From the NCBI GenBank assembly GCA_002104945.1, contig MCFH01000004.1, forward strand, positions 386,001-450,000: a stretch of 64,000 nucleotides of DNA, given 5' to 3'. The first letter of the stretch is position 1. Each line of letters opens with the position of its first letter. Source of the DNA: Piromyces finnis. Lineage: Eukaryota; Neocallimastigomycota; Neocallimastigomycetes; Neocallimastigales; Neocallimastigaceae. The notes under the pieces were generated by a model that saw only the letters and a list, made by a program, of their open reading frames with translations, was not told the DNA's origin and made no database searches. Both the position numbers and the translations under genes were made by a program. This document shows, piece after piece, positions 28,792-38,823 of the stretch.

Positions 28792-29502
28792 TGTTAAGGA
28801 ACCAACAAATAATGTTATTCTTGTCATAATTAATGATTATGACCTAATCCATTCATTATTGTTCCTAAATGTATGAAAACTTTACAATATTCTTATTTGT
28901 AAATTAATGTATACACTTAAATTATATTTAAAATTATTAATAATTATTTTTTATTGAACTTAAATTTTATTTTATTAAACTTAAAAATTAATTTAGTAAT
29001 AATAATATATTGAAAATTATAGTTTATTGAACTTTTAGTTTAATTTATCAAGTTAATGAATTTTTATTAATTAAAATTATGAATAATATTTCTGTAAAAT
29101 AGTAAAATTTTTTTAGTTAAATATATTTAAAGTAAACTTTTAATGTATGTTAATCAATTTAATAATATGTATAAATATTTATTATAATAGTAATGTAATT
29201 TTATTATTCATTTAAAAGTAATTTAAATACTAAAATTATGTAAATAATTAAAGACTAATTCTTTTAATTAACACTACTTAATTTTTTACAAAAAGTATAA
29301 AAAGGTGTATATTATAAGAATTAGAGAATATACAGATATTTTTATTTTTTTTTTTATTTTATTTTATAAATTTATATTAATATCTTAATAAAACAATTTT
29401 ATTAATAAAACAATTTTTCTTATTTCATTTTAATATTATTTTTGAGTATTAATAAATTTATTAATATTTTATAAATAAAAGTAAATTCCTCGAACCGTAA
29501 CA
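28792..29502 (+). repeat. 5' LTR (711 bp)
   Basis: TGTTAAGG...CCGTAACA. Contains TATAAAAA at 29296-29303 (likely promoter TATA) and AATAAA-type signals near 29389-29407. I found no difference from the 3' LTR on reading both through. Confidence 0.95.
29296..29303 (+). promoter_or_regulatory. LTR TATA box
   Basis: TATAAAAA inside the 5' LTR (same motif at 36484-36491 in the 3' LTR). Transcription would start about 30 bases downstream, so R/U5 would cover roughly 29330-29502. Confidence 0.55.
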
Positions 29503-31031
29503 TAAAAATTGGTGGAGATATCGAGGAATAATATTAATAAAAATTATTAATACATAGGATAAAGTAATATTAAAATATTACTAAAATATTATATAAATTT
29601 CTTAAAAATTTATTACCCTTCAAAGTTATAGGTAATATTTATATTACTGTTGAAGCTTTAAGGTATAATATTTTAGTAGAACTGAATTAGTACGCTTTAG
29701 AAGCAGTACTTATTTAGGAATTAGTGGTTAAGTTTTTAGGTCTAGTTTATCTTTCACAGTAGGATACTGGAAAGCGCTGAACCTTTCTATTTTGCTAGAG
29801 AAATAGAAGTGCCTCGCATAATTGCTACATGACACTGGTAATACGGTAAGCTGGGCAATTGTGAACTACTTAAGCACCCTAAATAAGTATTGGAAAATTG
29901 CTGTGAAATGCTGTTCTACTATACTTATTATTGTAATTCAAATTTTTAATAAATTAAATATTATTTTAGTATTTATAATTTTTTAAAAAAAAAAAAAATA
30001 TTTTTTTTTAATTGAACGATTTTTAAAAATTATTCTTTTTAAAATATAAATAAATAATTCGAAAGTGACCCTTAGCGTGGCAAGTTAAACTGCTGTACGT
30101 AATACTTTGGTGTTCAATTATATCTGATAATTGGGGAAGATAATCAATTATTTTCTTTCCGCTAATTAAGTTAGTGATAATAAAGAAATTAATTACGTTA
30201 CTTCCTTTTATTAAATTATATTTAATATTAACCATCGGGTATATTTGTGGCTTATCATCAAAGAGCTACGAGGGATTTTCACTTAGAATTACACAACCTA
30301 TAATACTTGATGGTTTAACATTATATAGGTTGGCTTATATTTTTATAAAAAGAAATAAGTTTTTAAAAAAATAATTAATTAAAAAAAAAAAAAAAAAATA
30401 TAGATATATATATCTATTCTTTTTGTTGATTCTCTTCGAGTAATTTAATATTGCTAATTGAAATATTCTTTTCTTACTGTTTTAAGTTAAACAAGTTATA
30501 TCAGCATAGACAAGCATTATTAACTAATCAACAGAGGTATACTAGGGGTGGTAGAAAGATCCTGAAGCACGTGACGGAACTTAGATCGTGTGAATAAGGT
30601 GACGGCAACATTTACCATTGGACGAAAGACTCTTAGTTAATAGTCTATTATTATATAATTTGGTCGGTAACTTGAATCAGTAATAACAATATTAAATTAA
30701 AATTCTTGCTAGTAAATTGAAAACAAATAATAATTAACTATAAGAAAAACAGAAAACAAAAGTAATAATTTCATCTTTTCTGACTGAACTAAGATAGTAA
30801 GGAGTGATACTAAAAATTTAAATAAATAATTGGTAGTACGTGCTGTGCTAGATTATTTGTATCTCATTCTGTCAAGTGGTCGATAAAGGAATTTCGAGCT
30901 TGGTTACAACTAATAAGTGGTCGATAAAGGAATTTCGAACTTATAATTTTTTTAGACTATCAAAGGTATTTTTGAGTCTATACTGTGTCATCTTGTACTG
31001 CAATAAATTCGGTCAAGGAAAATACAAGAAA
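29503..31031 (+). other. Long structured leader of the Ty3/Gypsy element
   Basis: About 1.5 kb before the gag ATG with no convincing ORF. Two strong foldable domains are visible. At 29579-29678 a 15-bp perfect outer stem (29579-29593 with 29664-29678) encloses further nested stems: CTTAAA/TTTAAG, CTTCAA/TTGAAG and GTAATA/TATTAC. At 29707-29889 a 12-bp perfect stem (29707-29718 with 29878-29889) continues as a nearly paired 9-bp stem. A 24-bp direct repeat lies at 30874-30897 and 30915-30938. Packaging, dimerisation or translation roles are possible (inference). Confidence 0.7.
29510..29527 (+). other. Candidate primer-binding site
   Basis: TGGTGGAGATATCGAGG begins 7 bases after the 5' LTR with the expected TGG (complement of a tRNA CCA end). 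The bases TCGAGGAAT just after it pair perfectly with ATTCCTCGA at the end of U5 (about 29486-29494). The primer tRNA is not identifiable by eye. Confidence 0.55.
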
Positions 31032-31913
31032 ATGAGCAATTCTACTACAAGGATAGATTTCAAGGAATTGAAGAAGGAACTCAAGGATATAGAAAAACTT
31101 TCCAAAGATAATTTGGACATAAGATCCTGGGCTTCTGAAATAAGTTTGTGGATTGAACTTCAAGATATCACTAGTGCCAAGAAAATTTACATGGCATGTG
31201 TGCTTACTTCTAAGGGTGAACCAAGAAAGGTAATCCAAGAGTTGGAAGATAAAGACAGTGATAGTGAAGATGAATATGAAAGTGAAAATGAAGAAGAGAA
31301 TCAGAAAAATGAATCTAATGAAGAAGATTATCCCTCACTTGGGAAAATTATCAATGCCCTTGAAACATTTTATGGGTTAAAAGAAGATCAAAGTATGTTA
31401 TTACGGGAACTAAGAAGACTACGTATAAGAAGAAATGAATCAGTTAAAGATTTCAATAGAAGATATAGATCTTTATATTTAAAGTTGGATAAGAAAAAGA
31501 AGAAGCAGATTAGTGTGTTAGATTATGCAGATTCTTTACAAAATAATAAAGAAGCATGGAGAAAAGTATCTTTAAAAGATGATATCACTCTAGAAAAGGC
31601 CTTTAAGATAGCTGAGAAGGTAGATAGGTTATCTACTAGAATAGATAATGATGGTAATCTACCAACGACTACTGCAATAACCAAAAGTTATAATAATTTT
31701 CAACCATACAAGAGAAAAGTTTCTTTTACTGAAGCCAAAAAGCCTAATAAAGATGATGAAATGAATAACCTAGTCAAGAAAATGAAGAATTTAACTATTA
31801 AAGCTTGCTTCTTCTGTAGTGAACCTGGTCATTATCAACAAAATTGCCCAAAACTTCAAGCCATTATTGAAGGAAACAAGAAGCGTTATTATGATAATCA
31901 TTTAAATCATTAA
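31032..31913 (+). CDS. gag: Gag of the Ty3/Gypsy element
   Basis: 293 residues from the first in-frame ATG; the frame is open further upstream to 30876 but without an ATG. The N-terminal and central part is helical and charged, and includes the retrotransposon-Gag-like segment LRRLRIRRNESVKDFNRRYR. A single CCHC zinc knuckle lies near the C-terminus: CFFCSEPGHYQQNC (C-X2-C-X4-H-X4-C), which binds element RNA during particle assembly (family knowledge). The stop codon at 31911 directly follows the frameshift site. Confidence 0.9.
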   Translation: MSNSTTRIDFKELKKELKDIEKLSKDNLDIRSWASEISLWIELQDITSAKKIYMACVLTSKGEPRKVIQELEDKDSDSEDEYESENEEENQKNESNEEDYPSLGKIINALETFYGLKEDQSMLLRELRRLRIRRNESVKDFNRRYRSLYLKLDKKKKKQISVLDYADSLQNNKEAWRKVSLKDDITLEKAFKIAEKVDRLSTRIDNDGNLPTTTAITKSYNNFQPYKRKVSFTEAKKPNKDDEMNNLVKKMKNLTIKACFFCSEPGHYQQNCPKLQAIIEGNKKRYYDNHLNH

Positions 31914-31935
31914 GTGGGAGAAGAAGCACTCCCAT
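31901..31935 (+). promoter_or_regulatory. -1 programmed ribosomal frameshift signal
   Basis: The heptamer T TTA AAT (31901-31907) sits in the correct gag phase (CAT-TTA-AAT). It is followed by a 6-base spacer and a 7-bp hairpin, GTGGGAG (31914-31920) with CTCCCAT (31929-31935), loop AAGAAGCA. The -1 frame is open from 31898 straight into pol. This is the X-XXY-YYZ plus stimulatory stem arrangement known from viruses and retroelements. Confidence 0.8.
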
Positions 31936-31969
31936 CGTCAATAAAATAGCTTCAGCTCAGTATCAGTCA

Positions 31970-34900
31970 ATGCCAAGTGAAGAAACAACAAGCCAGAGTG
32001 ATTGGTCGAAAGAAGAATATGATGAAGGAATCGAAAGTGACTTTGAAGATACTGATATTAATGAACAGTTCTTTGTATGTGCTAATAAAAGGAAGTTGGA
32101 TAAAATAAGCAAAGAACAAGATGATAATAAAGAAAAACGACTTCACAAAAACTTGAAAAATGATCCTAGACCTATTCTTACACCTGCTCTTAGGAAACGT
32201 AAAGCACAAGAATTAGAAAATATACCAATAGATGTTTCTCCTAAGCAACTGCATCCTTCTATTATTGCTCAACCGAATATCAGAGAACAAAAACTAAAAG
32301 AAAGAAAACTTCGGGATAAAGAGCGTGCTAGTAGTAGTGAACAAAAGGAAGAAGAAAAGAATGAATTGGCAAGTTCTAAGGAAGATCCTATTATTATCGA
32401 CTATGATGAAGAAGAAATGTTATCTGCAATTACAGATAAGAAAGGTGCTAAGGTGGTAGAGAAAGATAACACAAGTGAATCAACCAAATCTACTTCTAAT
32501 TCAACTCAAAATAAATTAATGAAAGAGCAAAAGAAAGAAAAACCTGCAGAATCGAAAGTTAAGAAAACTGCTAGAAATATTCAAATGATAGCAGATACGG
32601 AAGAATATAATGTAGTTAAAGATCTTAACGAAACAAAATGCAATATTACTTTTGGTCAATTACTTAACTCGGCTCCAAAGTTACGAACGCAAGTGTCACA
32701 AGGTCTTAAACTGGAAAAGAACAACACAAAAATTGTGGGAGCTCTGGAGAATTTTAATGCTACTTCGGTATTAGTAAATAATGTAGATCATTCGTATGTA
32801 AGCAAAAGTAAAGAAGTATCAGAAGAAGATATCGCTATGGTAGATGCAACGGTTGATGGGGTACCAGGTAAATTATTAGTTGATTCCTGTAGCAACTTAA
32901 GTATTATAACAAAAAAATATTTAGATAAACTTCCCCATCAATATGAATCTATTGGATTGAGTTGTGGAAGAATACGTTTAGCTACTAAAAATGATGACTA
33001 TTCGGAAGGCATAATTATTAGAGTACCGGTCCAGATAAATGATCTTACAATCACTGCTGATTTTAGAGTGGTGGATAAAGAAGACCCCTTTTATGATATG
33101 TTAATTAATTTGAAAACCCAAATGGATAACAACTTATTTATCCACCCACTTCGCTATAGTCTTTGCAGATTTAATTCAAATGGATTTATTGAAGATATTG
33201 CTCCAATTAATAACAAATATGATGATGAAGAAAAGATTATGTGTATGATACGTAGAGTCGGTGATGAAGATTTTAAAAGTGATTTGAAAAATATTGAAGG
33301 TTTACCACCTTCAGAATATATTCACAATAAAAATTTTACTGAGACTCTTAATGAAAAGTATCGAGAACAAATTGTTCGGATATTGGAAGAGAATATTGAA
33401 ATTATTGCTACTTCTTCTGAAGAACTAACACCTTCGAATTTAACTCCCCATAAGATTAATTTAAAGCCAGGAGCAAAGCCAATTAAACAAAGATCATATA
33501 GGTTAGCCAAGTTCAAATCTGATATACTTAAGGAAGAATTGTCTAAATTGATTAATAAAAAGCTAATTGAGCCATCGTACTCGGAATGGTCTTCTCCGGT
33601 GGTTTTGGTCCCGAAGCATAATGGGAAATGGAGAATGTGCGTGGACTATCGAAGAGTTAATGATTTGTCTGAAAAGGATGCCTATTCAATTCCTTTTATA
33701 GATGAGATATTTGATAGTTTACATGGTGCAACTATATTCACTACTATGGACTTATATTCCGGCTATCATCAAATCCTTATGGATGAAGAAAGCGTTGAAT
33801 TGACAAGTTTTACAACTAAGTTTGGAAATTACCAATTCAAGGTTATGCCTTTTGGTCTCACTGGAGCACCCGCTACATTTCAGAGGGAGATGAATCGGAT
33901 TCTGTTTCCGTTAATTGGAAAGTGTGTTTATAACTTCATTGATGATATTCTGATCTATTCAAAGAGTATTGAAGAACATATTGAACATATAAATCAAGTT
34001 TTAGCAATTTTCCGGGAAAACAAACTAAAAATCAATATTGAAAAATGTCATTTTATGCAAACTGAAGTTGACGTGTTAGGCCATCGTTTAACTACAGAAG
34101 GTCTTAAACCATTAGATAACAAAATCCAAGCTATAAAAAATTGGAAACCTCCTTCGAATATCCATGAATTAAGATCATTCCTAGGTTCAATTGGATATTA
34201 TAGAGATTTTATTCCTAATTATGCTAAACTTACTGCTCCCTTGTGTAAGCTGCTTAGAAAAGGTGTTCCTTTCAAATGGTGTAATGAACAACAAGAGAGT
34301 TTTATTATATTGAAAGAAAAGTTAATTAATGCGCCTATTCTGAAATTCCCTGATTTTGAGAAAGAATTTATAATCCGAACAGATGCATCGTATGAAGGAA
34401 TCGGAGGAGTATTATTACAAAAGGAAGGCACAGATATTGAACATCCAATTCATTATATTAGCCGAAGTCTGACGAAAGCAGAAAAAAATTATGGAATTAC
34501 TGACTTGGAAGGGACTGCCTTATTTTACTGCATTACTAAATTAAAGCCTTATATAATGGGAAGTCCATTCAAGACTATCGTCTATACTGATCATAAACCA
34601 TTAATTGGATTATTTAAAAATAAGGAGCCAAACAATGCAAGACAAACAAGATGGTGTTTAACAGCTAGTATGCTAGGAGTTGATATTCGTTATGAACAAG
34701 GTAAAAAGAATGTTGTAGCAGATGCACTGTCTCGAATGAGAAATGACAAAGATAAGGAAGTGTTAGCTACTAAAATTAATAAAGGTATAGAAGAAACCAT
34801 GCTATCTAAGGTAATTAAAGAATTTGTTGAAGAAAAGTTCACCAAAATAGATGGGGTGGATTACTTTATTGATGGAAGGAATTATCGAAAACTGATCACG

Positions 34901-35956
34901 GAAACCAATGAAAAGCTGAAATTGATTTTGGAAGCTCATAACATTGGACATGAAGGATATTATAAAACTTATCAACGTCTGAGAAAAAGCTATTATTGGA
35001 ACGACATGGTTAATGATATTCGAAGAGTTGTAGCCAAATGTGAAAAATGCCAACTTAATCGCCCTCAACCATATCCAGAACCTACGGAAAATCTTCCAAC
35101 TGAGGTTGAAGCTCCTTTCACTCATCTGGGTTTAGATATCATTGGTCCATTGGTAAAAACTCGTAACAATAACCAATATATTATAGTTGCAGTGGATCAT
35201 TTCACAAAATGGGTCGAAGCAGAACCCACCGAAAATATCACTTCAAAGGATGTCATAAAATTTTTAATCAATGTTTTCTCTCGGCATGGAGTACCACAAG
35301 TCATTACAACCGATAACGGTGTCCAATTTACCTCAGATATGACCAAAGTTTTCCTGGACTTATATGATGTCTATGTCAAGTTTGTCTCAACTTATCATCC
35401 TGAAAGTAATGGTTTGACTGAAAATAGAAACAAAGAAATTGGAAAGCTTCTAAGACTGCTTGGAAAAGAAAACAAGGATTGGGATGAAATTTTGCCTTCT
35501 GCTCTTTGGGCGCTCAGAACTACTAAAAATACTGTCACAAACCATTCTAGTTTTGAATTGGTTTATGGAAGAGAAGATCAGCAACCCTTTGATATTGCCG
35601 CCAGACCTACTAAGGGTATTAATCAGTCTTCGGATGAAATCTTACTTGAGAAGTTTATTAATCATTACAGGTGGACGTTGGAAGCTTGTGAAAATATTAA
35701 AAATGCGAATAAATACTGGGCTACTAGAAGGGAAGAAAAACAAAGTATGACTAAGGGCAAAAATATCCATATCGGTGATCTAGTATTAGTTAGAAATTTT
35801 AATCGAACGAAGTTAGAGCCTTATTTCGTTGGACCACTCAAAGTTGTCAAGAAACAATTCAATACTGTTACTTTAGCTGATATATCCACTGGAATTCAGA
35901 TGAACCGAAATGTTCATCTTAAGAATATTGTAAAGTTTAACTCTGCTTTTGCGTAA
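31970..35956 (+). CDS. pol: Pol polyprotein of the Ty3/Gypsy element (PR-RT-RH-IN)
   Basis: 1,328 residues counted from the ATG; probably made as Gag-Pol by -1 frameshifting, since its frame is open back to 31898. An unusually long charged linker of about 290 residues precedes the protease. The protease active site reads LLVDSCSNLSII (near residue 304), with Cys where D-S/T-G is normal. Reverse transcriptase: WSSPVVLVPKHNGKWRMCVD, TTMDLYSGYHQI and the catalytic NFIDDILIYS (near 657). RNase H: RTDASYEGIGGVL (near 803), YTDHKPL, VADALSR. Integrase: His/Cys zinc module AHNIGHEG...CEKCQ (near 988-1026), then D in LGLDIIGP, D in TTDNGVQF and E in ESNGLTEN, and a C-terminal GPL/Y-type segment KLEPYFVGPLKVVKK. 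No chromodomain. Confidence 0.95.
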   Translation: MPSEETTSQSDWSKEEYDEGIESDFEDTDINEQFFVCANKRKLDKISKEQDDNKEKRLHKNLKNDPRPILTPALRKRKAQELENIPIDVSPKQLHPSIIAQPNIREQKLKERKLRDKERASSSEQKEEEKNELASSKEDPIIIDYDEEEMLSAITDKKGAKVVEKDNTSESTKSTSNSTQNKLMKEQKKEKPAESKVKKTARNIQMIADTEEYNVVKDLNETKCNITFGQLLNSAPKLRTQVSQGLKLEKNNTKIVGALENFNATSVLVNNVDHSYVSKSKEVSEEDIAMVDATVDGVPGKLLVDSCSNLSIITKKYLDKLPHQYESIGLSCGRIRLATKNDDYSEGIIIRVPVQINDLTITADFRVVDKEDPFYDMLINLKTQMDNNLFIHPLRYSLCRFNSNGFIEDIAPINNKYDDEEKIMCMIRRVGDEDFKSDLKNIEGLPPSEYIHNKNFTETLNEKYREQIVRILEENIEIIATSSEELTPSNLTPHKINLKPGAKPIKQRSYRLAKFKSDILKEELSKLINKKLIEPSYSEWSSPVVLVPKHNGKWRMCVDYRRVNDLSEKDAYSIPFIDEIFDSLHGATIFTTMDLYSGYHQILMDEESVELTSFTTKFGNYQFKVMPFGLTGAPATFQREMNRILFPLIGKCVYNFIDDILIYSKSIEEHIEHINQVLAIFRENKLKINIEKCHFMQTEVDVLGHRLTTEGLKPLDNKIQAIKNWKPPSNIHELRSFLGSIGYYRDFIPNYAKLTAPLCKLLRKGVPFKWCNEQQESFIILKEKLINAPILKFPDFEKEFIIRTDASYEGIGGVLLQKEGTDIEHPIHYISRSLTKAEKNYGITDLEGTALFYCITKLKPYIMGSPFKTIVYTDHKPLIGLFKNKEPNNARQTRWCLTASMLGVDIRYEQGKKNVVADALSRMRNDKDKEVLATKINKGIEETMLSKVIKEFVEEKFTKIDGVDYFIDGRNYRKLITETNEKLKLILEAHNIGHEGYYKTYQRLRKSYYWNDMVNDIRRVVAKCEKCQLNRPQPYPEPTENLPTEVEAPFTHLGLDIIGPLVKTRNNNQYIIVAVDHFTKWVEAEPTENITSKDVIKFLINVFSRHGVPQVITTDNGVQFTSDMTKVFLDLYDVYVKFVSTYHPESNGLTENRNKEIGKLLRLLGKENKDWDEILPSALWALRTTKNTVTNHSSFELVYGREDQQPFDIAARPTKGINQSSDEILLEKFINHYRWTLEACENIKNANKYWATRREEKQSMTKGKNIHIGDLVLVRNFNRTKLEPYFVGPLKVVKKQFNTVTLADISTGIQMNRNVHLKNIVKFNSAFA

Positions 35957-35965
35957 GCAAGAGTC

Positions 35966-35979
35966 TTCGTGGGGGCACT
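35966..35979 (+). other. Polypurine tract region
   Basis: The bases GTGGGGGCACT directly before the 3' LTR form the expected plus-strand primer site. Short and G-rich in an otherwise AT-rich element. Confidence 0.6.
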
Positions 35980-36690
35980 TGTTAAGGAACCAACAAATAA
36001 TGTTATTCTTGTCATAATTAATGATTATGACCTAATCCATTCATTATTGTTCCTAAATGTATGAAAACTTTACAATATTCTTATTTGTAAATTAATGTAT
36101 ACACTTAAATTATATTTAAAATTATTAATAATTATTTTTTATTGAACTTAAATTTTATTTTATTAAACTTAAAAATTAATTTAGTAATAATAATATATTG
36201 AAAATTATAGTTTATTGAACTTTTAGTTTAATTTATCAAGTTAATGAATTTTTATTAATTAAAATTATGAATAATATTTCTGTAAAATAGTAAAATTTTT
36301 TTAGTTAAATATATTTAAAGTAAACTTTTAATGTATGTTAATCAATTTAATAATATGTATAAATATTTATTATAATAGTAATGTAATTTTATTATTCATT
36401 TAAAAGTAATTTAAATACTAAAATTATGTAAATAATTAAAGACTAATTCTTTTAATTAACACTACTTAATTTTTTACAAAAAGTATAAAAAGGTGTATAT
36501 TATAAGAATTAGAGAATATACAGATATTTTTATTTTTTTTTTTATTTTATTTTATAAATTTATATTAATATCTTAATAAAACAATTTTATTAATAAAACA
36601 ATTTTTCTTATTTCATTTTAATATTATTTTTGAGTATTAATAAATTTATTAATATTTTATAAATAAAAGTAAATTCCTCGAACCGTAACA
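35980..36690 (+). repeat. 3' LTR (711 bp)
   Basis: Same length and, on reading, same sequence as the 5' LTR. Followed by AGCA (4-bp target duplicate) and then TGTTCCT, the rest of the SINE target duplicate. Confidence 0.95.
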
Positions 36691-36703
36691 AGCATGTTCC
36701 TGT

Positions 36704-38763
36704 CAAATAATAAAACATATAAATTTTATATTACATATACTTTCATTATTATTATTATTGATTAATAATAATAATGTAATTATCACTAAAATAAAACTAA
36801 TATTATTAATATCTATTATTATTTCTATTAGCATAATTATAAAAACTATGTTATACTATCTATCTATATAATTATTCTTAATCTATTTTTCTATTACTAT
36901 AATAAGCATAAATATATATTTCTAGTGGTCAGAATCCACATTTTTCATTTGTATAATATAATAATAATAATTAGCATATATTACAAATGAATAAAAATAT
37001 ATATAATAAAAGATTCCAACCAAATAAAACAATAATACATATAATTTTATAATATTTAACTCTTTGATAAATATCATAACAGTTAAAGTATTATAATATT
37101 TTATTATTATATTATTATTAAAATTAGAATATATATTATTAAATAGTATTTATCTTACTATTAGTTTTATTAGCAATCTATTATGCTTATTTTCAATTGT
37201 TTTACTAATTTTTACTATTAATTATAAAAAACCTAATCTATTTATTCTATTATTTATTTATTCTATTATTTATTTATTTATTTATTCTATTATTTATTTA
37301 TTTATTTATTTATTAAACCTATTTTCCATTTTTAACTTAATTTATTGACTATTGACTAAATATTATTTTTATTGCTTTTTTCATATTAATAATTATTACA
37401 TATTAACTTTATCAAAGGGCTATTATACTTATAATAATTTAAAAAAAAAAGTGTTTTTGGTTATTGTAAATATTAATTAGTAATATATTTATTATAAGTA
37501 TTAATCATTGACATACCCATATAATCATATTTTTAGCTTAATTTATTTTGATATTTCAGCCTTATTAGCAAATCTTATACACTTTCTGTAATTTTATTCG
37601 GTATATATGTATATATATACTTTTATATATTTATATTTATCTTCTTCAGTTTCTTTTCTTCTGTCCAAAACGACCTAAAAAAATAATATGCTTAATAATA
37701 ATATTACAATAAGTATTATAAAAGATAATGTATAATAAAATAATATTTCCTCCTTATAAAGTTTAATTTTAATTTCTCTTTCTTATTAATATGAATATTT
37801 AATTATAGTTTTTCATTTTAATGAAAATAGGTGTTTATATATTATTTTTTTTTTTTTATTTAACCACTTGTATAAATTAGTCAAGTAAAAATAAAGAACA
37901 AAAAAGTATGATTATATTATTATAAATTGTGTTATTTTATTTATTTTAGTATCTTTTCAAGCACTAAAAAATGTGGTCTAACAAAAATTTTAATTAAAAC
38001 AAAAAAGTGATCTATCACATGTATTATAATATTTATATATACCACAATCTAAGATAAAAAAAAAAAAGAGGATATTCTTAGTAAATTCTATATGGAAATA
38101 AATAAATAAAAACTCTTTCTTTTTAAGATGACTTTAAAAAGAACTTTTTTATGAAATAATATATTTATGTGTCTTATTGTTGTGTTGTTTAAATGCTATT
38201 TAATTAAATATCTTGTTAATATTCTGTATTTTATATTATTGAAAAAAGCGGATTAACCAATAATTAATAAAGCACTCAACTTTTATCAAAACATTATAGA
38301 AATATTTAAACAATTATAAAGCTAAAATTACAATATATATTATTATTACATAAAATATATAGTTAATCATTATTGTTAATATAGAATTTCTTTATCATTT
38401 TAAAGTATCTATTACAAAAGTCCAGTTTAATACTATAAACATTTTAAAATTAATAAATGACTTTTATTAATTAATAAATTTATATGAAAAAAAAATTTAT
38501 TAATTAAAAATAGTTCTATAAAAATAATTATTTATAAAAATATATTTTCTTCTTTTTTTAAAAAAAAATAATAATATTGAAATAACAAGAAGATATTAAA
38601 AGTGAGAATCTTTTTATTTTTGTTTTTATTTTCGCTTTTCCTATTTTAATAAAATATATATATTAAAAAAAAAATAAAATAATTGTAAAGTTTTTTCTTA
38701 TCTAAATAATATTTATTTTTATAATATTAATTCATCTTATTTCTTTTATCAATAGTAATCATA
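36704..38763. other. Intergenic AT-rich spacer
   Basis: Two kilobases without a supportable gene. It contains short TTTA runs at 37232-37313 and otherwise unpatterned A/T. The proximal part must hold the promoter of the E2 gene; no clear TATA element can be singled out in such AT-rich DNA. Confidence 0.65.
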
Positions 38764-38791
38764 ATGGCTACAAACAGAATTATAAAGGTAT

Positions 38792-38823
<32 letters not shown>

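Larger units (their letters stand above)
28792..36690 (+). mobile_element. Full-length Ty3/Gypsy LTR retrotransposon
   Basis: 7,899 bp. It is bounded by 711-bp LTRs with TGTTA...TAACA ends and a 4-bp target duplication AGCA (28788-28791 and 36691-36694). The order is 5' LTR, primer-binding region, structured leader of about 1.5 kb, gag, -1 frameshift signal, pol (PR-RT-RNase H-IN), polypurine tract, 3' LTR. The PR-RT-RH-IN order assigns it to Ty3/Gypsy. No chromodomain is seen after the integrase. Matching LTRs and intact ORFs suggest a recent insertion that may still be competent, apart from the unusual protease motif. Confidence 0.95.

Noticed and set aside
29503-29900. Hammerhead-type ribozyme in the leader
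   Set aside because: The stems are strong but no CUGANGA and GAAA core pair could be found.
30023-30374. Short ORFs in the Ty3 leader
   Set aside because: No domains, conflicting strands, and the region is better explained as structured non-coding leader.
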